In this document: in pieces, positions 7,122-14,742 of the stretch | How positions within the stretch are numbered: position 1 is the stretch's first letter | Layout: the number at the start of each line of letters is the position of its first letter | Origin: JAIFWN01 sp049304015 | GTDB lineage: Bacteria > Patescibacteriota > Minisyncoccia > Phycocordibacterales > Zambryskibacteraceae | Direction of reading: 5' to 3' | NCBI GenBank assembly: GCA_049304015.1 | Contig: JBAQNS010000004.1 | Location: 1-46,677, forward strand | Length of the DNA: 46,677 nt | The notes under the pieces: generated by a model | What the model was told of the DNA's origin: nothing | Database searches by the model: none | Seen by the model: the letters and a program-made list of their open reading frames with translations, nothing else | Program-made: the position numbers and the translations under genes

Positions 7122-8954
7122 TTATTTATTAATTAATTTTTCTTCAAACTTTTTCATATCTTGGATGAAGGTGTTTAGTGGTATCTTATTTTTCTTATAA
7201 TATCTAGCCAAAATGTTTTTGAAGTTTTCTACATCCATTTTTTCGTTACTCAAAAATCTTGTTTCTTTGGTGAATTTTATAAGATCAATTTGTTTCGCTT
7301 GGTCTCCTCCATTTTCCATCACACTCTCGTTCCAAAGGGAAACAAATTCTTGAGTCTCCTTTTTTCCTTCTTTGTTTTCTGTAGAAATTGTAGATTCTAC
7401 TAACTCCGCCTCACTTGGTTCAGAATCAACCCTTGGGTGTCCACTGGTTGTCTCACTAGCTTTTTGGTCTACTTCTTTTGTTCGTGCGTCGACGTTTAAG
7501 TTCGCACCTCTAGTGTTTTTTATCCTCACATAATCTCCTCGTTTGTCTCTGAGTGGATTTGCCTTCTCATCAATTTTTGTAATTTTTTCTAATACTTTGA
7601 TTCTTGTTTTTTGAAGATTTTCCCTTTCATCATTCATTGCCTTTTTCTCAGCCGCAATCATTTCTCCTAATTGCTTCACAGCTTCAAACTTTTTAATATT
7701 TTTTTCGCTTTCACCTTGTGCTCTTAGAGTTTCTTCAATTTGAGTTTTTGTTTTGTCTAGTCCTTCTAATTCTTCTAACTTATTTTTATGCTTAGCTTCA
7801 GCAACGGCCATATCTAAATCAATTTGGTCGAGCTTCCCATGGGCAATCTCTAGATCTTTTTCTATTGGTGCTAATTTTGTCTCAAACACATTGATAAGTT
7901 TTCCTGCCACCATATCTCTTTTTTCTAGGTGCACCTTTCTTTTATTATCTCTAACCTCGAACATACTTTGGTTTTTGTCTCTCTTTTTCAAAAGCTTATT
8001 TTTGTTTTCCTCAGATTCTCTGATTTTTTCTTCGAGTGATTCCCCACCAGGTAACCCACCTTTCTTTAAATCTTCAATGAGAGTTCTCATTTTTGTTTGA
8101 AAGACATCAATTGCTTCTACTCTTGCGTTGAAACCATCGGCTCTTCTTTTGAGTATAACCATCCCATGTTCATACTCATTGGCATTAATTTGATTGTAAG
8201 CAATCTGCATCTTCCCTACTGTTTCCTGCACTATAGGTATATTTTTTATCCCTTCATAAAGTTTAGAGACAATATTCCTTGCACCTTCAGTTAATTTACT
8301 AAATCTGCTTTGGTTGTCTGGGCTAAACCTTGTGCCAACAACAGTAGAAGCCTCGGAGGTGGTTGGTGTTGAAGGGGTAGTCTCTGGTGCAATGGGTACA
8401 ACTGGGATTGCTTCTACTTTTGGGGTGGTAGGAGGAACAGCCTCCACAGCAGGAGCAGATGGAGTCGGAGGCACTACTTCTGTTGGTGCTATTGTGACCG
8501 GTGAGGCTTCTGGCTCAGACGGAGATGGTTCTGGGGCCACTGGCGATGGAGCCTCTGCTGCAACTACTGTTCCCCCTTCAAGCTCTCTGATTCTGGCTTC
8601 ATTTGCTAAGACTTTCTTTTCAATATCATCATGATTCAAATCAGTGCCGTGTTGGACTGATTTATTAAGCCAATCAATCTCCTTTTTTAGTCTTTCAGCT
8701 TCTGAGTCCTCTATGGGAGTAATTGTGGTCTCAGTTGCAGGTAATTCTTGAGCTGAACCAGCCTTTTCTAGCTCTCTTATTTTGGCCTCATTCTCAAGGA
8801 CTTTGCTTTCAGCAAATCCACTAGGCATATATGTTCCCTTCTGGACAGCTTGATTTAAAGCCGATATTTCTGTTTTTAGTTTGTATATTTCGAGGGAATT
8901 ATCTGGTGTGGCTGGCTCCCCAACAATTGGAGCTTCACTTGGCATTTCGTTCAT
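7122..8954 (-). CDS. Large coiled-coil protein with N-terminal duplicated motif, 610 aa
   Basis: The function is unknown. The N-terminus carries two copies of a ~45-residue unit: residues ~20-67 (IYKLKTEISALNQAVQKGT ... AKIRELEKAG) and ~85-128 (AERLKKEIDWLNKSVQHGT ... ARIRELEGG). A proline/threonine/valine-rich low-complexity linker (~130-215) follows, then a long charged coiled coil (~225-500). A globular-looking C-terminus (~535-610) includes FKNILARYYKKNKIPLN. There is no signal peptide or clear membrane helix, so it is probably cytoplasmic and structural. It is followed four bases later by the small acidic coiled-coil gene. Confidence 0.8.
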   Translation of the reverse strand: MNEMPSEAPIVGEPATPDNSLEIYKLKTEISALNQAVQKGTYMPSGFAESKVLENEAKIRELEKAGSAQELPATETTITPIEDSEAERLKKEIDWLNKSVQHGTDLNHDDIEKKVLANEARIRELEGGTVVAAEAPSPVAPEPSPSEPEASPVTIAPTEVVPPTPSAPAVEAVPPTTPKVEAIPVVPIAPETTPSTPTTSEASTVVGTRFSPDNQSRFSKLTEGARNIVSKLYEGIKNIPIVQETVGKMQIAYNQINANEYEHGMVILKRRADGFNARVEAIDVFQTKMRTLIEDLKKGGLPGGESLEEKIRESEENKNKLLKKRDKNQSMFEVRDNKRKVHLEKRDMVAGKLINVFETKLAPIEKDLEIAHGKLDQIDLDMAVAEAKHKNKLEELEGLDKTKTQIEETLRAQGESEKNIKKFEAVKQLGEMIAAEKKAMNDERENLQKTRIKVLEKITKIDEKANPLRDKRGDYVRIKNTRGANLNVDARTKEVDQKASETTSGHPRVDSEPSEAELVESTISTENKEGKKETQEFVSLWNESVMENGGDQAKQIDLIKFTKETRFLSNEKMDVENFKNILARYYKKNKIPLNTFIQDMKKFEEKLINK

Positions 8955-9019
8955 GATATTTAAATAATTATTTTATGCATTTAGTATGACACACAAGATG
9001 AGAATATGCATAAAAGACA

Positions 9020-9436
9020 CTAAATAATATTTTCTATAAGTTCTACTCTTGCTATATGTTTTGTCTCATCAATTTTGACTGTAATCAAATCTAACTGCCA
9101 GTCTGAGTTAATTCTCTTTTCTAACATATAGGTCTGGATAGCTCTATGAAGTCTCTTTATTTTCCAAGGATGAACATTCTCTTCTGGTCTGTATGTATCA
9201 GTTGCATGTGTAACTGTATCAAAAGTTACATGTGTAACCTTCACGCTTTTCACCTCAATAAACCGATACATATCGGCTTTAAGTGCAACGATATCAATTT
9301 CCCCCCATTTTCTTAAGTAATTTCTCTCAACAATTGTGAATTTGTGATTTTTAAGGTATTCACAAGCAATATTCTCACCGATATCGCCTAATTTCCTCTT
9401 CTCAGTTCTATTATCAGATTTACTTAAATGTTCCAT
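9020..9436 (-). CDS. YraN/UPF0102-family predicted endonuclease
   Basis: 138 residues from ATG 9436; a TTG at 9445 would add three residues. The family signature is clear: LGDIGENIACEYLKNHKF, then NYLRKWGEIDIVALK and FIEVKSVK, which is the restriction-like nuclease core with E, D and E-x-K residues. UPF0102 proteins are thought to act on DNA, possibly in recombination or uptake, but the exact role is not established. The gene borders the gene-free region that holds DnaA-box and parS-like sequences. It has its own frame separate from the coiled-coil genes (65-base gap). Confidence 0.85.
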   Translation of the reverse strand: MEHLSKSDNRTEKRKLGDIGENIACEYLKNHKFTIVERNYLRKWGEIDIVALKADMYRFIEVKSVKVTHVTFDTVTHATDTYRPEENVHPWKIKRLHRAIQTYMLEKRINSDWQLDLITVKIDETKHIARVELIENII

Positions 9437-9445
9437 GTGTAACAA

Positions 9446-9689
9446 GTGTAATTTTAATCATAACGTTTCACGTGAAATTAATACCTATAAAATGGCTAGG
9501 TATAAGCTTAAAAGGGCAGATGACTTTTAAAAACTGTCTTTTATCCCCATCCTCCCCATAGTTATCCACATCTGTAAATAATTGTGTCATAGTTGCTTTG
9601 TAATGAAGCCTTATTTCTATTAAACCCAATTTTAGCACTTATTAATTAAAAGACTTCTTATGGACAGGGGATAAAGACATCTAAATATA
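9446..9689. other. Gene-free region with DnaA boxes, candidate origin of replication
   Basis: No credible gene is seen here. The region holds the parS-like palindrome (9465-9478) and an inverted repeat ATACCTA/TAGGTAT (9481-9503). It also has a perfect DnaA box TTATCCACA (9562-9570), TTATCCCCA (9541-9549, one mismatch) and, on the other strand, TTATCCCCT (9674-9666). An AT-rich stretch lies at 9571-9660. A further TTATCCCCA on the minus strand is at 9995-9987. No dnaA, dnaN, parA or parB gene is in the window, so the origin call rests on these sites alone. Confidence 0.35.
9465..9478. promoter_or_regulatory. parS-like ParB binding site
   Basis: GTTTCACGTGAAAT contains the perfect palindrome TTTCACGTGAAA. 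It matches the bacterial parS consensus at 13 of 16 positions. parS sites usually lie close to the replication origin. Confidence 0.55.
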
Positions 9690-9944
9690 TAAAAAGAACC
9701 GCCAACGGGGCGATCCGCGGGCGGTTGGCTACTAGCGATAGGCTGTAGCAGAAGGTAAGTCCAGTGACTCGGGCAAGGCGCAGGATGAACAGCACCAAAA
9801 AAATGAAAAGTTTGTGGATGTGTCATCCGCTACTCTTCGCCCGTAAACCCAGACTATCTTCCAGAAAGTCTTGGCCAGACCTGAAGGTACAATATCGAAT
9901 TCTAATACTTCGTTGGAGAGTGAAGTAGCTTCCTTCGAAAGTCT
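9690..9944 (-). ncRNA. Candidate structured non-coding RNA, ~255 nt
   Basis: On the minus strand, TATACT (9956-9951) gives a predicted start at 9944. The 3' end is an intrinsic terminator: stem AACCGCC (9726-9720) / GGCGGTT (9703-9697), then CTTTTTATATA. Between them are several stems: a 5' closing helix AGAC..GAAGG with CCTTC..GTCT, TACTTC/GAAGTA, AGACT/AGTCT, GGATG/CATCC, CGGGC/GCCCG, and GCTAC-AGC/GCT-A-GTAGC. GC content is above the flanks. Reading frames here are short and low-quality. I found no RNase P (GAGGAAAGTCC), SRP or tmRNA hallmark, so the class is unknown; 6S RNA or a divergent housekeeping RNA is possible. Confidence 0.55.
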
Positions 9945-10039
9945 GTAATTAGTATACATCTAAAGGACAATTTAAATATGAAAAACTGGGGATAACTAAG
10001 AATAATTTTAAAAGACATTTTGTCCTTTAAAATATGGCT

Positions 10040-10807
10040 CTATCTAATGGTTATTTGAATAGGGCAGTGATCTGAACCAAAAATGGTTTCAAGTGTTTCT
10101 ATAGATTTTATTTTTTTAAGTGCTTCAGGTGTGGCAAAAAAATAATCAATTCTCCAACCAACGTTACGTTCTCGAGCAAAAGTTTTCATATCCCAATAGG
10201 TGTAAATTTCCTTTTTATCTGGGTAAAAATGTCTAAAGACATCTGTCCAACCATAGGCAATAAGCTTGTCCATCCAAGCTCTCTCGACAGGAAGGAAGCC
10301 AACATGGGTTTCATTTTCTTTTGGTCTGGCTAGATCTATCTCTGTATGAGCAACATTCACGTCTCCACAAAAGATGATATTTGGCTCGGTTTTTCTAAGT
10401 TCTTCTATAAATTGGAGGAAATGTTCGTAGAATTCTAGCTTATATTTAAGTCTTTCTGGGGCACCTCCCCCATTAGGGAAATAACAGTTAATTAGTATAA
10501 AATCATTATATTTAGCCATTATTAGTCGACCTTCTTGGTCCATCTCGGGTATGTTTAGGTCATTTACCACCTCGGCAGGCTTGTCCTTAGAATATATGGC
10601 CACACCACTGTACCCCTTCTTTATAGTAGGGAAGTGAAAGTATGAATGATATCCAACAGGAGACTTTACTTGTTCTGGGAGTTGTTCTGGGAGAGATTTG
10701 GTCTCCTGGAGGCAAAGAATGTCTGGTTTAAGGCTAAGGATATGATCAAATTGACCCTTGCGATCAACTGCTCGGAGACCATTTACGTTCCAAGAGATGA
10801 TTTTCAT
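10040..10807 (-). CDS. xth: Exodeoxyribonuclease III (AP endonuclease)
   Basis: 255 residues from the ATG at 10807, which begins MKIISWNVNGLRAV. A GTG at 10825 is in frame but overlaps the upstream gene. Motifs of the exonuclease/endonuclease/phosphatase fold are present: N7 in SWNVNG, E in LCLQETK, Y-S in SGVAIYSK, CGDVNVAHTEIDL, and the terminal GSDHCPI. It acts in base excision repair at abasic sites and 3' blocks. The ATG is one base after the stop of the membrane-protein gene 10809-11213, so the two form an operon. An AT-rich hairpin (10009-10033) just beyond the stop may terminate it. Confidence 0.96.
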   Translation of the reverse strand: MKIISWNVNGLRAVDRKGQFDHILSLKPDILCLQETKSLPEQLPEQVKSPVGYHSYFHFPTIKKGYSGVAIYSKDKPAEVVNDLNIPEMDQEGRLIMAKYNDFILINCYFPNGGGAPERLKYKLEFYEHFLQFIEELRKTEPNIIFCGDVNVAHTEIDLARPKENETHVGFLPVERAWMDKLIAYGWTDVFRHFYPDKKEIYTYWDMKTFARERNVGWRIDYFFATPEALKKIKSIETLETIFGSDHCPIQITIR

Positions 10808-10808
10808 A

Positions 10809-11213
10809 TTATTTAATAGGGCCACAACGCTCTATGAATTCTGATTTTGATTTCTTTGTAACAGCGAGAATGCCCAGAACCACAATATATGTGGCCACAA
10901 CTTCGGAACTCATTTTGTAGTGGCTGTGAGTCACAAAAGTGGCTATAAATATACCTACAATGAGAATAGTCCAAGCCAAAACATAAACCTCACCTGGGTG
11001 TTTACCCTTAGAGTAAAACTGCCATCTCTCGAATTCTTTCTCAGCACTATAGATTGTGAGGCAGACTGCATAGAGAGCGGCGATGGGGCCCATGATTTCT
11101 GAATATGCTCCGTCGTGCAAAAAGTCTGCGATTATGACAATGAAAAATATGATGGTCCAAAAGTTGGTGAGATATCTCCAGTAGACTCCGGATTCTTTGT
11201 CTTTTTTCTTCAT
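10809..11213 (-). CDS. Small integral membrane protein, 134 aa
   Basis: Four hydrophobic segments are visible at about residues 15-34, 41-56, 78-97 and 104-121. The N-terminus is charged (MKKKDKESG) and a short polar tail follows the last helix. No family is recognised with confidence. It is co-transcribed with xth (one-base gap), but this does not by itself suggest a repair role. The start at 11213 is supported by TATGAT ending exactly six bases upstream, the leaderless pattern seen at other genes here. Confidence 0.75.
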   Translation of the reverse strand: MKKKDKESGVYWRYLTNFWTIIFFIVIIADFLHDGAYSEIMGPIAALYAVCLTIYSAEKEFERWQFYSKGKHPGEVYVLAWTILIVGIFIATFVTHSHYKMSSEVVATYIVVLGILAVTKKSKSEFIERCGPIK

Positions 11214-11219
11214 ATCATA

Positions 11220-11225
11220 ATCATA
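11220..11225 (-). promoter_or_regulatory. -10 box six bases before the ATG at 11213
   Basis: TATGAT on the minus strand (11225-11220), six bases, then ATG. This predicts a leaderless transcript. Confidence 0.5.
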
Positions 11226-11255
11226 CAGTTTTGAAGAATTATTAACAAAATTTAC

Positions 11256-11284
11256 TTAGCAATAAAATAGATTAAAGGTATAAT
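11256..11284 (+). promoter_or_regulatory. Promoter of the secreted-protein/pilus operon
   Basis: TTAGCA (11256-11261), a 17-base spacer, and TATAAT (11279-11284). The predicted leader is ~20 bases, with no Shine-Dalgarno site before ATG 11311. Confidence 0.65.
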
Positions 11285-11310
11285 TAAACGAGTAAAAATA
11301 GTTATATACA

Positions 11311-13680
11311 ATGAAAAAAATATTAAATTCCTACAAAAGTTTATTTATTCTGTTTTTGTTTCTCATTGTGTCTTTTGGTGCTAACGTTACTTTAGCTGAG
11401 GCTTCTTGTAGTTTGGGCTCCGCTTCTGTATCGCCAACTACAGCCAAAGCAGGAGATGTTGTGACTATTTCTTGGAATGTAGATGGGACTTGTAACAGAA
11501 CAGAAATATATTTAAATGGTTGGCCAACCTCAAGTTTGTTAGTAAATAAACCCACCACACGACCAGGAGGGTATAGTTATCAAAGAACCTTACCAAATCC
11601 TTTTTATGGAGAATTTTATAATTTAACTTTGTTTGGAGATTGTTCTGGTTATAATGGATTTTATGCCACTTGTGGCTCCGCTGGCCTCTCTGTTCTTGCT
11701 GGTGATACTCCACCAGAATTTCCAGCTTTTACACCTTCAGTAACATTAACTCCCTCAACACAAACTATAAACAGCGGGCAATCAGCTACTTTGACTTGGT
11801 CTAGCAATTTAACTTCTTGTTCAGCAACGACTCCAACAGGGTGGACTTCAAGCACGGCTTCTTCTGGAAGTGGTACTGTTTCTCCAACACAAACAACAAC
11901 TTATAGCATTTCGTGTATAACTCCAGCTGGAACTGGTACATGCAGTGGAACTGTCGTAGGAAGTAAGGATGGGACAACTGTGCCAGGTCCTTATGAGGGT
12001 CAAAGTTGTTCTCAATTTACAACAAAAGCTTTATGTACCCAGGGTTGGCCAACTCACGGATGCCAATGGAATGGGCCTTCTGGGTCAACTTCTTCAACCG
12101 CTTCAGCTTCTGCGACAGTAACGGTAACTACAGTTCAAACACCACCTGATGCGTGTGGTTCTGGATCAGGTTCGACTCCTCAACTAAATGAACCAACCAC
12201 TAATCCATCTGCTTGTAATCCAGGGGTATATGCAAATTCTCCAGCTGATACAACAACACCTGGAGCACAATCATGGAACTGGTCTTGTGGAGCGGTAACA
12301 AGTTGCAGTGCTCCAAAATATGGATGCAGAACAACAAATGATATTAACTATAGCCTACCTCAATATGGAGCAAATGGACCAAATAATAATTGGGGTTGTG
12401 CAAATAAATGTTCGATAACAACGGATACAAACTACAATACCGCCCCATGTGCTGGGACTTGTGCCAACGGCGCACCTGTGGGTACTTATCCAACATGCAA
12501 TGTTCCGCCACCACCTCCGCCTGCTGGCCCATACACCATCACTGCTTCTTCTGGAGCAAACGGCACAGTGACACCAGCTGGAGTGACCACAAAATCTAGC
12601 GGCACTAGTCAGACATATACTATCACTCCTTCAGCAAATTATTCTAGGTCCACAGTACTAGTAGATGGAGTAAACAATACCACTGCAGTTTCAACTGGGA
12701 CTTATACTTTCTCAAATATAACAGCGAATCATACTATTTCAGCTACATTTAGTGCTGTTCCACCACCACCTCCGCCAGCAACAACAGCTACAATAAAGGT
12801 TGTAAGTAATGTGTCTACTGGATGGTGTATAAACAATGCTAATTGTGTTACAAATTCAACTACTAAAACCTACACCGTTACCCCTGGAGCAACTGGTTCT
12901 TCATATACTATTGTTGGCGATACAGTAGCAAATTATTCTGGTCCTGTTATCACAAACGATGTGACTGGTAATAGTTCAACATTCACTCTCTTCCCTGGAG
13001 ATACTGGTACATTTAGTCTTTCTTATACTGCTGATGGGGGAGTTGGATGTGTTGGGTGTCCAGCTGGTTTTAATTATTCCCTTTCAAATTCTGGTATGGG
13101 TAATCCCGCTCCTGGTCAAGTCACAATAACCAAGACTCTGTTGAGTGGAACCCCTCAAACAATTTGGCTCACTGTTTCAAGTAATATTGCGGGGTTACAA
13201 TCAAATATTTCTGGGCAAAATTGTGCTCTAAGTTGCTCTAGTGTGATTAGTTTCGTTGTGCCTCCTTCAACCCCTAATGGAACATATCCCATTACTGTCA
13301 CAGGAGATCCGGGCAATAAAACAACCAATTTTAATTTAGTTGTTTCTGGTGGTGGAGGTGGTGGGTCCTTGCTTGATGTTTCTTGTTCATCTTCTCCTGT
13401 TGGGCAAGCAAAGGTGGGGGATCCTATCGCCTGGATAGCAAATGTTAGTGGCGGAAACCCCCCTTATGTTTATAAATGGTTTGGAGACAGTATCCCAAGT
13501 AATCCGCCTCCAACATTTAATCAAAATGGAACTGTTAACCAATACAATATCGCTTATACAACCACTGGTACAAAAGGTGCTCAGGTTGAGGTTACTGATT
13601 CATCACAGACTGCTTTGAGGAAGGAGTGTGTGAGGTCGGTTATTCAGATAAAAGTTAATCCAACATTTAAGGAACAATAA
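11311..13680 (+). CDS. Large secreted cysteine-rich surface protein, 789 aa
   Basis: A signal peptide (residues 1-32, ending ...VTLAEASC) is followed by repeated beta-sandwich-like modules rich in T, S, G and C. There are two Ig-like segments (~33-130 and ~140-215, the latter with TINSGQSATLTWSS). A Cys-rich region at ~235-405 contains NWSCGAVTSC. Two proline runs (~400 and ~490) border a repeat of the InlB-B type (YTITASSGANGTVTPAG ... HTISATFSA). The C-terminal part has a PKD-like module (residues ~690-785) and ends with KVNPTFKEQ. That tail recurs in the 1467-aa protein encoded downstream. It begins an operon with pilB and pilC, so it may be an extracellular part of, or passenger on, the pilus machinery. 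Confidence 0.8.
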   Translation: MKKILNSYKSLFILFLFLIVSFGANVTLAEASCSLGSASVSPTTAKAGDVVTISWNVDGTCNRTEIYLNGWPTSSLLVNKPTTRPGGYSYQRTLPNPFYGEFYNLTLFGDCSGYNGFYATCGSAGLSVLAGDTPPEFPAFTPSVTLTPSTQTINSGQSATLTWSSNLTSCSATTPTGWTSSTASSGSGTVSPTQTTTYSISCITPAGTGTCSGTVVGSKDGTTVPGPYEGQSCSQFTTKALCTQGWPTHGCQWNGPSGSTSSTASASATVTVTTVQTPPDACGSGSGSTPQLNEPTTNPSACNPGVYANSPADTTTPGAQSWNWSCGAVTSCSAPKYGCRTTNDINYSLPQYGANGPNNNWGCANKCSITTDTNYNTAPCAGTCANGAPVGTYPTCNVPPPPPPAGPYTITASSGANGTVTPAGVTTKSSGTSQTYTITPSANYSRSTVLVDGVNNTTAVSTGTYTFSNITANHTISATFSAVPPPPPPATTATIKVVSNVSTGWCINNANCVTNSTTKTYTVTPGATGSSYTIVGDTVANYSGPVITNDVTGNSSTFTLFPGDTGTFSLSYTADGGVGCVGCPAGFNYSLSNSGMGNPAPGQVTITKTLLSGTPQTIWLTVSSNIAGLQSNISGQNCALSCSSVISFVVPPSTPNGTYPITVTGDPGNKTTNFNLVVSGGGGGGSLLDVSCSSSPVGQAKVGDPIAWIANVSGGNPPYVYKWFGDSIPSNPPPTFNQNGTVNQYNIAYTTTGTKGAQVEVTDSSQTALRKECVRSVIQIKVNPTFKEQ

Positions 13681-13690
13681 TTAAAAATAT

Positions 13691-14203
13691 ATGCAACAAC
13701 AAACAAAAACATTGTTAATCATTGCGGGGATAATCGTTCTGGTGTTAGTGGGTTATGTTTGGTATAGCAGTACAAATAAATCGGGGGCCACTCTTCCTAA
13801 TACAAGCACTACAGCAAAAACTGAAGAAGTTAAACCGAGATCAGATGTCACAGTTAAACAAGCAGAGGTAACTGATACGGGTAAATCACTAAAACTTCCC
13901 GCAGGCTTCCCAACTACTATTCCTGTAGAAACTATGAATGTCACAGAGAGTTATAGTGCTTTCTACCAAACACACAATTCAACTCAATACACTGTTACCT
14001 ATACGAGTACTGCCACAATAGCTTCAAAATGGGATGAATATGAGGCTTTTATGAGCAAAAATGGTTATACAATAAATAAAGCAACATCCATTAAATCAAA
14101 AGGCATAATTTCTGGGACAAAAACTGGAGAAAGTCTATTGGTAGTAATCAATGCACAAGGTGGTAAGACGCTTGTGCATATAACCTTGCTCAAACAAGGA
14201 TAA
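13691..14203 (+). CDS. Membrane-anchored protein with extracytoplasmic domain, 170 aa
   Basis: One N-terminal membrane helix (TLLIIAGIIVLVLVGYVWYSS) is followed by a polar linker and a ~100-residue domain. That domain contains the pattern LPAGFPTTIPV ... YTVTYTST ... WDEYEAFMSKNGYTI ... TLVHITLL. No lipobox is present. No known family is recognised. The downstream gene 14236-14742 has the same size and architecture with a weakly similar pattern, so the two look like diverged paralogues. The gap to the upstream secreted-protein gene is only ten bases, consistent with one transcript. Confidence 0.75.
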   Translation: MQQQTKTLLIIAGIIVLVLVGYVWYSSTNKSGATLPNTSTTAKTEEVKPRSDVTVKQAEVTDTGKSLKLPAGFPTTIPVETMNVTESYSAFYQTHNSTQYTVTYTSTATIASKWDEYEAFMSKNGYTINKATSIKSKGIISGTKTGESLLVVINAQGGKTLVHITLLKQG

Positions 14204-14235
14204 AATGTGCGAAGAGATTTGTTACTTAAAATAAA

Positions 14236-14742
14236 ATGAAGAAACAATACATTATCTCAATAATCATTGTCATAATCGTTTTATCTGTTGGTTTGTTTTT
14301 GTATCCTAAAGTAAATAACAAATCAAGTATTGTGGCACCAAATGTAGTAATTACTCCAGCGAAGTTGTTGGTTGCCACAACCACTAAATTAATTTCTTTG
14401 GCTCCTAAAGACTCTTTGGTGCCGATGTTCCCTAATGAGCTTGTTTTTTGGAATAAAGATATAAAGATTAATTATTCCGCATACTCTAGTTTAAAAAAGG
14501 AAAACGAAACACGTCAGTTGGTTAATACTGAATACACCACCATTGAATCTACTGATAACTTATTGACCTTCTATCTCAACTATGTAAAAAAGAATAAATA
14601 TATAACCAAGGGTGGTCTTGTGGGTGGAAAGGATAGGTTTGTGTTTGGAGAAAAAATCATTAAAGGCAAAAATCAATTATTGAATATATCGATTAGAGAC
14701 ATGGGTGATTCGAGGAAAATAAATATTTCTATAATTAAATGA
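14236..14742 (+). CDS. Membrane-anchored protein, 168 aa, likely paralogue of the preceding gene
   Basis: An N-terminal membrane helix (IISIIIVIIVLSVGLFLYP) is followed by a linker rich in T, V and A, then a domain with FPNELVFWNKDIKINYSAY, a TEYTTIEST strand, LLTFYLNYVKKNKYI, and a final NISIRDMGDSRKINISIIK strand. The order of elements matches the 170-aa neighbour. The function is unknown; it is probably an accessory factor for the large secreted proteins or the pilus. Its TGA stop overlaps the ATG of the next gene (14739) by four bases, indicating translational coupling. Confidence 0.75.
   Translation: MKKQYIISIIIVIIVLSVGLFLYPKVNNKSSIVAPNVVITPAKLLVATTTKLISLAPKDSLVPMFPNELVFWNKDIKINYSAYSSLKKENETRQLVNTEYTTIESTDNLLTFYLNYVKKNKYITKGGLVGGKDRFVFGEKIIKGKNQLLNISIRDMGDSRKINISIIK

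Noticed and set aside
9732..9959. Minus-strand 75-aa frame MYTNYRLSKE...
   Set aside because: Its ATG overlaps the predicted -10 box and the region folds into many stems ending in a terminator. A non-coding RNA explains it better.
9690..9960. RNase P RNA on the plus strand, based on AGAAGGTAAGTCC near 9750 and CGTAAACCC near 9841
   Set aside because: The universal GAGGAAAGTCC is not matched exactly, no partner strand for helix P4 was found, and the terminator and promoter point to the minus strand.
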